Below are positions 22,777-35,290 of a DNA stretch of 64,000 nt, piece by piece (the first letter of the stretch is position 1; each line of letters opens with the position of its first letter). Source of the stretch: Harmothoe impar. Its lineage: Eukaryota > Annelida > Polychaeta > Phyllodocida > Polynoidae. The translations under genes were made by a program, and so were the position numbers. The notes below the pieces were generated by a model that worked only from the letters and a program-made list of their open reading frames with translations, ran no database searches and had not been told where the DNA came from. The stretch covers positions 38,992,904-39,056,903 of the forward strand of contig OX381709.1 of NCBI GenBank assembly GCA_947462335.1, written 5' to 3'.

Positions 22777-25270
22777 GTTCATACTAGCTTGTGTCTGTGT
22801 CTGGGAACTGTTGGCCATTGCTGTCATCATCAACATTAGAGAGGCCATGGAGACTAAGCCATACATACACTCAGTGCCTTAGAAAGGGAGTTGGAGCCTG
22901 AGGACGTACCCCAGATTCCTCTTGTTACTGTCTTAATATAGTTGGCCATCAACATACCTTGTACCTTACCAGACTTCGCCACAGGCCCCATTCCCTGTAT
23001 ACTAGAACAGACCATTTTCTTCAAAGTCGCGTGTGATAATATTGTCTTTGTGCTATACAACAGTGGTGAAGGTCAATCATAATGAATGCCAATGGGAAAT
23101 GAGTCGCCAAATAGGATGAGCTCTGGTTTGTGTTTATACCTTCAGCACAGTGCGAGGTCTTTTTGTATCTTCAGCAGTCTTATCTGGGAAAATTAGCTGT
23201 CAGTGGAGCCCTCTGGACTATTTCCGAGGTCTTTCTTATTTGAAGACAGATCCTTTCTATGTACAGATGTGCATTGCAGTAATGATATATTGTGTTTCGT
23301 AGTCACTAATTCCCTTGTTGAGACTATCCCGTTAATTATACTAGGATTTGCATATCAGCAAAACTTCAGCTAAAACCTGAGTCTCTTGAGTCATTTCAGA
23401 AACCTTTACTTTCCTATTCCAAAACAGATCCTATATGTATATGTGCATAGTAATATGGAATTATTTCTTAGCCTCATACTCTTTCATCTCCCATTATGTT
23501 AGAATTTGCATCTCTACAAATAATGAGACAAAGGCCATCTCATCGGAGATGAAAAAGCTGGTGCTGTGATAAAGGTAATATAAGAGAAGTAAGTAGTATA
23601 GGGAAACGTCTTTTAGATGGCAATGAAAGTCACAATGAACTATTTTTCACTGTCCATTTCTCCTCTTACTGCGACAGTGCAACTCATTTCCCGACACTGT
23701 AAATATGTTTATGGAAATATGAATGTGATATTTATAGCAACTTTAGAGATTGATGGATCACAGAATTCTAGTTCTTGTACGTTACCTCTCCTAATGGAGT
23801 ATGACAGAGAGGCCACTTCTGAACGTCTATCAACTCTTTTGCTTTTTGATATATTTAATAGAACGGGCATTAGATAGCATGTCTGTCTCACATAAGGCTA
23901 CACAGAGTAGATAGAGTCACAGTCAGGGTATTATCCTCCCTTCAACATACGTCTCAGACATCGCATATCACATTTAATATATGGAGTAAATACAGGACTA
24001 AGATGAGCAGCATTGATGAGCGGCATTGATCTTTCTGCATAGCGTCTAAACATCATAAATGTATTGTTATTTCACATTACGTAGTAAAATCATTTTATCC
24101 ATCTCTATTACATACATGCCTGTGTAAGAAGGCACAATTTAGATGTATAGTGAAAACTGCTCCTGTTTAACTCTCTTCTTAATTATTCTAGTTTCTTAGT
24201 CTTCGTACATGCCAACCCAGAAAGGGCAAACTTACCAATTAACCCAAAAATGCTGTGTAAACTCAAGAGAAACTTCACACAGACAGTAAATTCCCCTCGA
24301 TCGTAGAGGCTCGAACTGTCTTTGGCGACCTTGGACGTAGCGTAGGCGAGGGAACGTACTGGATGACACAGGTAGGAGGGAGGGGTGGGGCTCTTGAACT
24401 ATCCTTAATAGCCTTAGTGTAGATGACCCCCATATAGGTGTACGCCACTTCCCTCTCTAGGGGCTGAAAAAGGACCCATTTCCCTCCAAATTATGACCAC
24501 ACATCCCGGTATGGTTGGACCTGAGTCGACCCCCCGGGATGCTAACATCCCTCTTGTGTCCAATTGGAATACAGTAGCCCAATAAATTATTAATCATTGA
24601 TACATGACTGTGAGGTGTTATCTAATATGATATTTAAGACTGAACAGCCTGTATGATAAATGCCATCCAGACATGGCATCACGTTTCAATTAGATTCCTA
24701 TGAGGGATGGTTCTTGGCATTAAGAGGTCCGCTTCTAGGTCTATACAAGAGTAGATACAGATCCTTCTCGGTACGTTAGTACCTATATCTGGTGTATACA
24801 TAATTGCAAAATACATACTGCACTTTTAACCAGAGCTTAAAGATACACTGGTCTACTTTATGGTCATGAAAAGAATAAATCTAGGAAAAGGTTCTATCAA
24901 GTGTGAAAATAAGTTGACCATTGATTATTAGTAAGGTTAGTCCACTGTCTAGTAGACCATAACGAGCTTGACATTTAACCTACTTCCTCTGGGCCACTTG
25001 TGCCATGAGCCATCTCTGTATGAGTCAATTGACCAGACCAACAACGTTAGAACGGTCCATCTGCACTATGGACAATCAAATAAAAACAACTTGTTTCTCA
25101 TCAGGCACAAAAATATGACAATACTATTTTAAGTTCTAAAGGTCTGCGATGATGGTTTATTGAAATGGTCTTTCCTTGCTAGGCTTATGATTCCATCACT
25201 GTAAATAGCCTATGTGATATTAACACAGGCGTTGTAATAAAATACACAGAACAATATCCGGCAGAATGGA

Positions 25271-27423
25271 GAATAGGTATATAGGCCTTTAGACCATTCC
25301 CGCTATGATGTAGAATCCTCCACCTTCCTTCAGCTGCTGCTATTCCATCTGGTATATCTAATAACTTCGACCATGCCCTTAATTCACCTCCTTCTTCTGC
25401 CTCCTTTTCCACTTCCTGCCACTAAAGCAAATTCCTAACATACCTTGCTCATTTAAATTCCCGCACGCAAGTAGTTTCCTGCCCTATTCTGAGCAACTCA
25501 ACTTCAAATAGGAGACCGTGATTGGAAGTAGAAGCAGTGAGTTAGATGGAGTGGCGGGTTGGGAGTTGTTGGAGTGAGGTAAGTGTTGCGTCGGCGTCTT
25601 AACGCGGTGTATATTGACTGCTAAATCGGATTAGCTTTTAAGCAAACTGACAGCATGTCCCAGTGTATTGATTAGCGAAGGGGGCGTTGCTGATGGGAAT
25701 GGGGAGCCGCTCAGGAACTGGTGAGCAGCTCAGGGAGGGAGGAGATGCTCATTGAGCTGCTCATCCATCAGCTTAGTGTGGGAGGTGGGAGTGTTTCTTA
25801 AGGGGTGACAGCAGGAGCGCCACACCTGACAGTACCCACACCTGCCCCTAACTAGCCATTGTGTGACAGCTGACAGTAGTGTAGGAAGGAAGCTGTGACA
25901 GCAGCCTACTGTCACTGCTGTCAGTAGCATTGTCGTGCAATCACAGCGCCTCAATATTGTATTGGGCATTACTCCACAGTGTTATCGTTATCAACATGCC
26001 ATGGTATGAGATGTTAAGTGCTACTGACTGTTTTAATGTAATTGCAGCGCAGTACCTCTCATGATAGCATTACGAAATTTCGAATGTCAATTATGAAACG
26101 CTAAGAGGTTATCTTGTATTGATCTGTATTCAAAGGCTACATTTTTCGCCGAAGGCGTTCGTTCGATAGCCACCGAACTTGCAAGTGTAGGTCTACATAA
26201 TTTCATAGTAGACAGACATAAATAAACAGAGCATGGCTTGTGGTATAAGGCAATACGGTAGTATGCTCAATGTCACGGGACCATAGTTATGATCATGCCA
26301 TGATGCATGAGAGAGCCTTGCCATATTCCATCTTTCTACGAGTACTCCTCAAATATCAAGCAAACAGTATTATATCAACCTGGTAAATAGCGAGACATAA
26401 GACACATGTTTGTAGACATTTCAAAAAATGATTGAAGCAGAGTGTTCCAGTACAATGCCCATTTGTGGAAGGCGAAGACCCAAAGATATCAGTATAGGCA
26501 ATCTATTGTCAGACAAGCTTTTGTCCAAGCAACGGGGACTAGAGAGAATGTATTTCCGTCTGTTGAAATACCAGTACTTAATGGTTTAGGGAAGGTGTTA
26601 TTCAATTCATCCCCCGTGCAAAAGTAACATTGTGGCTATCATCACCTGATCGCTGACCATAATCATCTATGGAGTTGAGAGCTAGCTTCACATGGAGTAT
26701 GGGGGACAGAACATATAGACTTTAGTAGATGGAACAGCTGTAACAAAGACATGCTCACTTTGTTACTCCTGTGTCATGTATAATTATCTCTGGTAATTGT
26801 GACCAGTATGTATACTAAAATAAGCAGGGACCGGAGGTAGTAAGCTATATATACATAGATAGGTTAATTATGAGAGGGCAGGGTAACAAGAAATCCCATT
26901 GGTAAGAACCAACAAATCTCTCAGATTAAATCGTACAATCTCCATTTCCATTTGACAAAGACTGTCCTGGTAAACTAGAATGAAGATGAATTTACCTTTC
27001 CCCTGAATAAAATAATTTATAGCGCCACGGGCTGAATGCAAAACCTTGTCAGGGTTTTACCTAATGTCACTCAGTCCTGGCCATGTCAGCACTAGTCTCT
27101 TATCCGGATCGGCTTTAAAGGCCATGGGTTACCCCAGCCTTGTACCACGTCAATCCCCGTGAGTAACGTCACTCCCAGGGCCTGGCCTAAGCTGTCAGCA
27201 ATCACCTATCTTTAGTTGTACCGTCACTTTAACAGGGCCTGGGGTAAACTGTGCTAAACGGTGTCACTGGGGCTCTCCCTAATCGTTTTTGACAAGGTTC
27301 ACATCACGACCTTTATCAATGTGTTGGTTCACAAGAATTTAGATATCGTTATACCTCCGTTGGTTTTCTGGTATATCGCTACTATTCTACCGTAAATATG
27401 ACATGCCTACCCTCTCTTATACC
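25271..27423. other. 9-mer cluster, donor-like site and a small candidate ORF
   Basis: GAGC(A/T)GCTC copies are at 25723 and 25754, with variants GAGCAACTC (25491) and GAGCCGCTC (25704). GAGTGAG|GTAAGTG at 25572-25585 is a strong plus-strand splice-donor match. Together these could mark a 5' untranslated exon and promoter, but no coding exon is identified. A 44-codon frame at 26455-26589 (MPICGRRRPKDISIGNLL...) is listed as a finding. Confidence 0.35.
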
Positions 27424-27726
27424 ACGGTTATCCACTTTAGGCACTCAAAACCAGTGCCTAAACTGGATAACCACCGTGCATTAGCAGTGGATAACCACAC
27501 TGCTATAACATCACATGGTGAGTTTTCATTATAAATGCAAGTTTTAGGGTGAAATTAATCAGATTTTTTCTCAAATATTACATCTGTGGTATAAACGGAA
27601 TAATACATGGATAAGCCAGCAAAGGGGCTGGTTATCCATCGCAAAGACACTTGGCTGCGCCTTGTACCTTAGCCATGGATAACCAGCCCTTGTGGATGCT
27701 TATTCATGTATTATTCCCTTTATAAA
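27424..27726. repeat. Cluster of hairpins sharing GGTTATCC/GGATAACC
   Basis: Hairpin 1 (27424-27477) pairs ACGGTTATCCACTTTAGGCACT with AGTGCCTAAACTGGATAACC. Hairpin 2 (about 27591-27726) has arms ATAAACGGAATAATACATGG and the inverse at 27699-27726, with an inner GGTTATCCAT/ATGGATAACC pair. A further GTGGATAACCAC sits at 27486-27497. Likely a non-autonomous transposon pair or nested insertion. Confidence 0.75.
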
Positions 27727-29864
27727 TCACGCATTATTGTAAATATAATGAGCTCCCATCTGTCTATCTGTTACAATACTACCCCCAAGTTCATTGTAGA
27801 TGCTGTATAGTCAAAATCATATTATGATCGCAGTGGAGAATGAGTATAACGAGAGTAGGTGATTAAAACAAATGTGATATGGCCGGCTGATGGGACCATA
27901 TTATGTGCTCTGATAGCCACAATATTGCTGTGCTATGAAAGGCAACACTGTGTAATTACAGATTTATGGAGGTATAGAAAGGAGATCATAGATGATTGAA
28001 AATGCCATCACTGCAACAACAAGGAGTATCTGCATTAGCTATGCTACTATCATAAATGTGCACCAACATTTAGTTTACCCCAATTTCCAAAGTATGGCTT
28101 CCCAGCTAACAAAGATTCTTTTATTTTACATAAAAATACTTTTTAACGTTATATCATTTAAGTCATGGTCAGAATCCCAGATAACAGATTGGACTATGTA
28201 AACTCATTGATTCGGGTTTAGCTATATGACCGGGCCTGCACACCGACCTTCAACCTACATTGGCCGACTTCCCTCCCACCACAGGCCAACCATCATATAC
28301 TACTCATATTGAAAGAGGTAAGGCTTTTGGTATCATTTAATACCATTCAACTGTATTACATGATAGACCATATTATGCAATACATGCAGCAGCAAATCCC
28401 ATTATCTCTCTATGCATGGAATAACAATGACTCTACCACCCAAATTCAATATCTATATACATGATATATATATACTGCTTAACTATGATACTGCCCATGT
28501 ATACCTGTATGCACGTAATGTATAACTACAGGTAAGCCAGAATAAAATGCTGATGTACCATGTACAGGTATGCCACAGCAAAATGCTGGTACAACTTAAA
28601 GGTAGATCATGTACAACAATGCATCACTTTATAGGGTACTGCTATCCGCTCTGAAGTAGCATTTGGCAGTGTGTGGGTGGACTGGGGCTTCCTGCTAGCC
28701 GGCCTGGTTATTAACCTTGCTAAAGTTGTATGATTCAGAACTAGTCTAGCGCTTTAGAGTGCTGGGTGGAGAGGGCTAACAGAGAGGGGATGAATTAGTA
28801 ATCACCAACTCCATTGGGTTGTTTTAGTGGGGGCTGGCTAGACAGGCAGCTGATCAGAAGCTACTCATGTAGAAAGGCAGGCACCCTTTGAATCCTGTTA
28901 CTGTTCATGTTGAGGTATTGTGAATACGTTCGGTCCTTGGAGCGGTTGCCAAAATGTGTGCTAAATTGCTTAGAATTCTAGATGGCAAAAATAGATATAG
29001 GTATACATCAATAACATGTGGTAGAATACTAAACCCTAATGCTTGATTTCAGCCGACATCTCATTTCCTCGCTCTGATATATCTTACATCAATAAAGGTA
29101 GACCTGTCATATTAGAGGACATCTGTTGACAGTTCGTGGGCAAAATGAGAAACATGGTCCAATATAAAAACATGAGCATCAGACCATCGGATATTGACGG
29201 GATACATGTGCAACGTATCCAAACGCCTTATGTGCACCCACGCAGCAATGGTTCCATGTGCTCCCACCTGTACAATAGGCCCCTGATGATGTTCTCACAC
29301 TATATGTAACTAGTTAATGTGCTAATGAGGTACTCAGTAGCTGAAACTCCCCAGGTGGTATAACATACCATACCATACCAGCTACTCCCCAGAATTGTCA
29401 CGATTAGAGCTTTGAAAGGAATGCATGTTGTAGGTTGTATTGTTATACATGTTGTATTGTTACATCCAATTGTATTGTTATATCATCATTGTCATATCAT
29501 CCTGACAACTATCTGGTCCATGACACCCTTAGGCCCGAACCACATTTAAACAAAAGTGCCACTGCAATGCACGTTTTGTATAGAGGGCTGCGAAATATTT
29601 AAGAGGGACAATAGTGATAATCATCGCACTGATAAATCTACCACAGGGACTACATTCGGTTCTTTCATTTGAGCTCATTCATACAGGTAGACACCCTGTA
29701 GACGATTACCTGTGCGGACAAGAATTAGAGCACTTGGGTCAGGCATACTGCAATTGCACTGAATGTAGGCAGTTGTTGCTATTCCCAGGAACCGACACAA
29801 AAGGCACTACACAGACAGTACCTACAGTAGCACCGAACAGAAGGCTATAGAACTGCCTCCGCCC

Positions 29865-30125
29865 ATGAGCAGCTCTCTGATTGTGATGGAGCAGATGGTA
29901 ATGGTAGGCTCCGGATCCACTACCAGGGGAGAGCCCATGTCAAGATGCTATCCAAGCATCGTTCTTCACAATGATGACGCATTACGCACTAATACTACCC
30001 ATTTCACAGCCCTCCCCCAATGGCATCGCGGAACAACACAAAGGCTGACTAAGCAATCACACAGATCGGGGGAAGGCAGTGCTCAACTTGTCACCCAATC
30101 ACCAATGTACCCCTCTGAGCCTTGA
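29865..30125 (+). CDS. Candidate 86-codon ORF, unknown
   Basis: ATG to TGA, starting MSSSLIVMEQMVMVGSGSTT. It begins 14 bp after an open frame (29614-29850, no ATG) that lies in another phase. Protein-like composition but no motif. The start codon overlaps the dispersed GAGCAGCTC 9-mer (29867-29875), which suggests the apparent N-terminus may be coincidental. Confidence 0.2.
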   Translation: MSSSLIVMEQMVMVGSGSTTRGEPMSRCYPSIVLHNDDALRTNTTHFTALPQWHRGTTQRLTKQSHRSGEGSAQLVTQSPMYPSEP

Positions 30126-32090
30126 TCAACTCACTGTTTTTGTTTCATTTTACATTCTCATGGGGAAATCCCCACAGAGTTGGTATCGATTTTTGACATT
30201 CTTGTTCATTTTATTGGAGCATAACTTCCCATCTTTGGTATTTGCAGCATCAATTTAAACACCAACTGCCAAGGCCATTTGGGGGCCAACTCCAACTCAT
30301 CTAAGCAGCTCAGTAGGATAGAGAAATCTTGTTGATGTAAGTAGACGTAGCTATACCATAGCAATATATGGGTGCATCCCTTAAGACCAATAGAATGTGA
30401 CAAAGAGATAGACCATTTGCATTGTTCTTCAGTCGAAGTAGACTACTAATAAATACTCACCAATTGGAGGTCAAATAGGTAGAGAAGGTGAAACACAGAT
30501 TCTTTCTATTTCAAATGTTAACCCTCATTTCTGGTCACTTACCACCACTGACTATTTCCTCAGATCTGGTGATTTAATCCATTATGGCCTCAATGATAGC
30601 ATGTTACTATTTCACAGGCAATAACAATGCAAGAGTGATCACAGTAATTGTGTAATTAAAGAATTATAAGACTGTATTCTCTTAATAGTCTGCGTTTTGT
30701 GTGACCTTCACAAGGGTAACCTGTTGCGGCACAACCTTTCCTCATTATGGCTGCCACCAGACTCCAATTACAAAGTCATGCATAATTCAATCAGTGCATT
30801 CCAGCACTGCCAATAAAAACGTTATTGGTTTAGCTCTTGAACAGAGCCCCCTATTTAGGTAGACATCGTCCCCTGTGAGACCTTCACTGCAATAATTCCC
30901 CTACAAGAGGAAACAATATTGAGAGTAGGAGATGTCACTTAAGAAATCAGATCCGAACCTCTTTAAATCGTTGACAAAGAAATGTATTTATTTCCTGAAA
31001 TAGAAATCTGGCCCTGTCCCAATCTGTTTGATTGCAATTACTGGTTTCACATTAATTTTACCAGATTCCTCCAGAGTAGAAACGTCCTTTTGCAGTATTA
31101 ATTATATCGTACCAGAAACGTGTCCATAAATATTTCACATTTGGTGGGTCATGCAGAAGCCAATATAACAGGAAATGTGGGGTTGAGAATAGTGTTGTAT
31201 ATATGCACGTCGATATGAGGGATAAACACATGCACATCACTTAATGTGTATGTTGTCATGTGTGTTTGGAGCTGAGGTGTCTACAAATGTATACCATAGG
31301 CAAAGTACCCCCCCTCGCTTGCAAGAGTCGATAGTAACCGTGTTAATCAAATAATTATCCATGTTTGGTAAGGAAACATTATTAATCATGGAGGGGAGAA
31401 TACTGCACTAAATAGTACGCCATAGGAAACATATATCACACACAATTGCATAACCATTGCACTAGCAGTGGTTGGGTACAGGTATAGGGCAGCCTAATAC
31501 TTATTGACCATGTATTAAATCGATAAGCATATATACAGACGTGGCTAGTCGAGTACTTCTCCCTCCAGAGGGGCTGGGGTGTGTTGCATGTATGGATTAC
31601 CTGCAGAATCAGTTCTGACCAAACCAATCAAAGTGCTAACTGAGACGTGTATTATGAGGTCGGTGGAAAGAAGGTGGGTACAGAAAAGCAGAAGGAAACC
31701 TCAGCGGGGAGTCTTCTTTAAGCTGCCAACACCACGAGTGTTTTAGAGCTAAGATGATCGATCATGAAGGTCTCTGATCTCAAAGCTTCCAACTTTTGAT
31801 TCTACACCCTTAAGATGATGCCAATATTCCTCTTATTGTTTGACTGGGTTGGAGCGGATGTCGTCCATATACAATAAAAACTAAAGAAGTTGTGTTATAC
31901 CCACACCTTGAAAAGCCACCCCCAAACCAATAGGGCATCCCACCTCGACTTTCTTTTCTTTTCAGCTTTCAATTTAATAATTGTCTATTCTTAACAAAGC
32001 TTTCTACAAATCAATGCAGCTATTACAAGTCCAAAATTCAGACGTTGGTTTCATTCGTAATAAATACCTGCATTTATATTTCTTTGTAAC

Positions 32091-32192
32091 ATGCCTAACA
32101 GATTGCAGCGTCGCCTGTTCAAACGACAAGAATCTCCACTATCTCCCGACTTGAACCTGAAACGAGACTTTAGCTGCAAGGCTATACAACTT
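32091..32192 (+). CDS. Candidate first coding exon with splice donor
   Basis: ATG opens 34 codons (MPNRLQRRLFKRQESPL...), basic then polar, and runs into CAACTT|GTAAGTGG, a near-consensus donor at 32193. Phase would be 0. No downstream exon was identified with confidence. An alternative is a chance frame beside a chance donor. Confidence 0.2.
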
Positions 32193-33270
32193 GTAAGTGG
32201 TCAGTATGAAGTGCCTACAGGATAGAGGACCCGGTGTATATAGGAGACGTCCAGTCTATAGAGTAGACCCTTGTCTAGAGGATATAGACACTGACCGTAG
32301 GGAGGCTTCTATTGTATTTATATGGGATATATATGCGCTATCTGTCCTAGAACATGGACTTTTCATTTTTCTAGGTCAAAGGAAGAAGGCTGTTGGTTCT
32401 ATGTGCAGAATATGCACTCCTTCCAGCCTTCGCATTAGCCAATTTAATATGTCTGGTTCTAAGTTGTACAAATTAAAAATGATTCATCCGCAAGAGTGCT
32501 CATGACCCTGGAGAAGAAGGTGTTATATGACATATCGGTAGTCGTACTGATGTAGTTGCACTAATGTCACTCATTATCCTTATGAATATAATATGCAGCA
32601 TTGAGGGATCATGTACAGTGTTACATACACCTGCTCAGGAAAGGCGCACTTACAACAGACATTGCAGCTAATAAATACTGACTTGAGAATAGGCGGACGT
32701 GTCCGTGTAAATACTGTAGATGAAATATTCATGCTTGAGTACTTAATTGACGGCATTGCAGCCCAACTATAGCTGTTCTTTCTCATAGTAGCGAAGTGGG
32801 ACACGGCAATATAAGATCGTTGAAACCCGCTATTATCAGCTGATGATTACGTGTGGTTCGAACCACGCAGGCAAAGGTAAATAGCGTGGTTCTTTTTGTT
32901 ATCGTCTTTTTATCATCGTAATTCATCTGAAGATATTCTATTTAATTCTTTCTGCACATATATCATCAGTCATTTATTGAAGCATAGGCATATCACCCTT
33001 CTTGTCTCAAAAGATCCCTAAAAATTTATTTGAGAAATGAAATTTATTTCATAAGACTGTCAATGAAATCTGCATAGTCAGGGGTTCTGGCAGCGGAGGG
33101 ACAAGGCGCCCGAGCTAGGTTTGATCAACAGGTTAATCTAATCAATAAAACACGTTAAAACGAAGATACTGAAGTAGCTGGCGCTGATATAGAGGCAGAT
33201 TGGAATAACCTTATTCTATTGATAAGCAACAACAAAAGGTCCACGCAAACGCTATGCCATTACGACACAA

Positions 33271-33292
33271 TGAGCAGTTCCCGAACTGCTCA
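33271..33292. repeat. 22-bp perfect palindrome
   Basis: TGAGCAGTTC-CC-GAACTGCTCA is a perfect inverted repeat with a 2-bp centre. Each half is a one-base variant of the 9-mer GAGCAGCTC (GAGCAGTTC). Confidence 0.9.
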
Positions 33293-33799
33293 TGTGAATA
33301 CCAACGCTGTAGCGCCTTCTGCGGGTTAGGCTTTATGGCCGACTAGGGGCTGCCCAAGACACAGAGGGCATTGGCTTTAGGGAAGGTGTGTGATTTGTGG
33401 CAGCTATAACGTGCTCACATTTCGCTTCCAGAGCCAACCTAGCCACTTCCCCCTGAGCACGCCATCATGCTGGGCTCAAGCCAGTCCTCCGCAGCAGGCA
33501 ATGCAAATGGCATCAATGGCTTTTTCACCAGTCAATAAAAACGTGGCGTGCTAAGAGAATACTCGTCTCCTTATGCAGCTAATACCAGGTGACTCATTGG
33601 CCTTGGGATTGTGGAAGGGTCATAGAGTGTGTGCGTGGACGGTGTGAGAAGTATTACTCCTCCATGAGCAGCTCCGAGCAATTCCGGGAGCAGTGTGAGC
33701 CGCTCACTGTAGGGGACTGAGCCATGATTGGGATCTGGTCAGGGGTCAGACACTATTGTAGCCTGTAGGACCTCTCCAGGGAAGCCACTCCCGGAACTA

Positions 33800-34800
33800 C
33801 CAACTTCAGGGAACGCAGGTGGTGGGCCTGACAGAACAAAGCCACAGAAATAGAGGAGCATCGGTGAAAAGCCCCCAGCCCTCCCCTCGCACCCAACACT
33901 CATTCCTTGTCTTTTCTATTTCTGCCAAGAAATCGCTGTTTTCTTGAGTATTCAAAATTGCTTTCCCACATGCCACACCAAGTCCATTTGGGATCTGACC
34001 TCCTCCCCTTTCCCACCCTCTATCCATATCCTATCTACCCCTCAGTTCCTTTTCTTCCCCCCCTTGATCCTCCAGTGCCATCAGGCCCCTTACTCCAGGC
34101 GTTCTCCAGGGCCCTGACGCCGACCCCGACCCAGCCCTACAATAACTGTGTTATCCTACGCCCCTCCAGAGGGACCTCCATAAACCTCACCTCCTAGTGG
34201 CAGAGCCATGGCCACAGGAGGAGGAAGGGAAACTGAATGAACTGGATGGGTGGTGGGACTGGCAGGAGGAGGGGTGGGCGGTTTTAAGTGGCCCAACTCA
34301 AGCCGATGCCCGCCGCCGTCTATCACCAAACCTGAAGCCGGTTCGGGTCTAGTAGCCTGTCCGTGGCCTGTCTGGGCGGTGCCCCTATCTCCTGCCTACC
34401 TACCCTGGCGCCTATCACCTCCGGCACATTTTCCAAGCTTCCACCCATGGGTCTTTGCGTGGCCTATGTTGCAAGCCCCCCTCCCCCCTCCTAGTTCCTC
34501 ACCCCTTATACTACGCTCCCACCTTCTCTCCTGAGGGTCCGTCTCAGTACCCGGCTCAGTACATATCCTGTTGACTGACCTCTTCCTCCCTCCCTCTCTT
34601 TCCCATGCCACCCACCCTTCCTGATACCCCCAAACCAAAGTCTCCCCCCTCCACGGCCCCCCTCCACGCACCGGCGCGCGGCCAATAAGCGTGTGATGGA
34701 TGGCGCGTACGGTTGGACGCGGCCGCTATGTATCGACAACGATGGGTGTTGATACCAAAGAAGGATGAGTGGCTCTTGTGGGTGGGGCGAGACGGCGTGC
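33800..34800. other. Pyrimidine-rich, GC-rich region without supported gene
   Basis: The plus strand is dominated by C/T tracts, especially 33990-34100, 34470-34510 and 34570-34660. Open frames on both strands here follow from the biased composition, which lacks stop codons, and are not evidence of genes. A promoter-like or low-complexity region is possible. Confidence 0.45.
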
Positions 34801-35102
34801 TTAGTTCCCCTCACTCAAAGCTCTATTCTGATCAAGACTATAGATCACTTTAAGAAATACTATGTAAGGAACTATATATATATATGGGACAGACCCTGGT
34901 CACAAGGTTATTGCATATTGCAAATTGTCTCAAAACATTTGGATACTACTGGTAGTACATGGTATGTGACGTCATAATGTTGTGCCTTACCTATCAACTT
35001 GGCTACATTAATGCTCATGGATTGGATGCCAGATGGTAAGGCGTAGTGCTAATACTTAGAATGCTGGTGCGCACGTGTATACATGTAGACTGGTACAGCT
35101 AG

Positions 35103-35290
35103 TGTACTACCTCCATTCCACAACAGAACGACTCCCTTTCTGCTCTTTGCGACGTCTGGCCGATATCCGGATAGTACTCAACCAGAAATCTTTAGTGCAT
35201 TGGAACAAACATAATAATGATGCGTTTCATGTAATGCGACATTACTTTGCAAAACAGGACCGAGTTAAATGCATTTGGGGAATAAATTGA
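35103..35290 (+). CDS. Candidate 3'-terminal exon ending at a polyadenylation signal
   Basis: The frame is open from 35060 and could start as an exon after TACAGCTAG (35094-35102). It ends W-G-I-N-stop, with AATAAA at 35281-35286 overlapping the last codons. Composition is protein-like (RLADIRIVLNQKSLVHWNKH). There is no early ATG, so it would need an upstream exon. Unknown family. Confidence 0.22.

Larger units (their letters stand above)
20340..25270 (+). repeat. Ancient tandem duplication, copy 2 (expanded)
   Basis: Head-to-tail homologue of 17626-20170, about twice as long. Extra length comes from a foldback element (21453-21775), a TA microsatellite, an internal duplication (about 23215-23370 repeated at 23395-23520) and unexplained sequence at 20515-21440. 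The best-preserved block includes GTCACACAGCTGAGA (20465-20479), identical to 17733-17747 in copy 1. Confidence 0.78.
27727..33270. other. Mostly featureless AT-rich DNA with weak coding-like stretches
   Basis: Weak repeats are TGTATTGTTA(T/C)A-like units at about 29435-29490 and paired AAAATGCTG.TGTAC units at 28540-28590. Two adjacent open stretches, 29614-29850 (no ATG start) and 29865-30125 (ATG start overlapping a GAGCAGCTC 9-mer), are GC-richer than the surroundings. An exon-like stretch at 32091-32192 is listed separately. No RNA gene was seen. Confidence 0.4.

Noticed and set aside
29338..29380. CATACCATACCATACC and neighbouring short repeats considered as a CRISPR-like or satellite array.
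   Set aside because: Only three 5-bp units; no regular spacer-repeat structure anywhere in the window.
32851..32868. GTGTGGTTCGAACCACGC, containing the tRNA T-loop-like GGTTCGAACC.
   Set aside because: It is a simple palindrome; no acceptor stem, D-arm or anticodon arm can be folded around it.
33806..34814. Several overlapping frames on both strands.
   Set aside because: The region is strongly pyrimidine-rich on one strand, which removes stop codons; peptides are low-complexity Pro/Ser/Leu or Gly/Arg and frames overlap in all phases.
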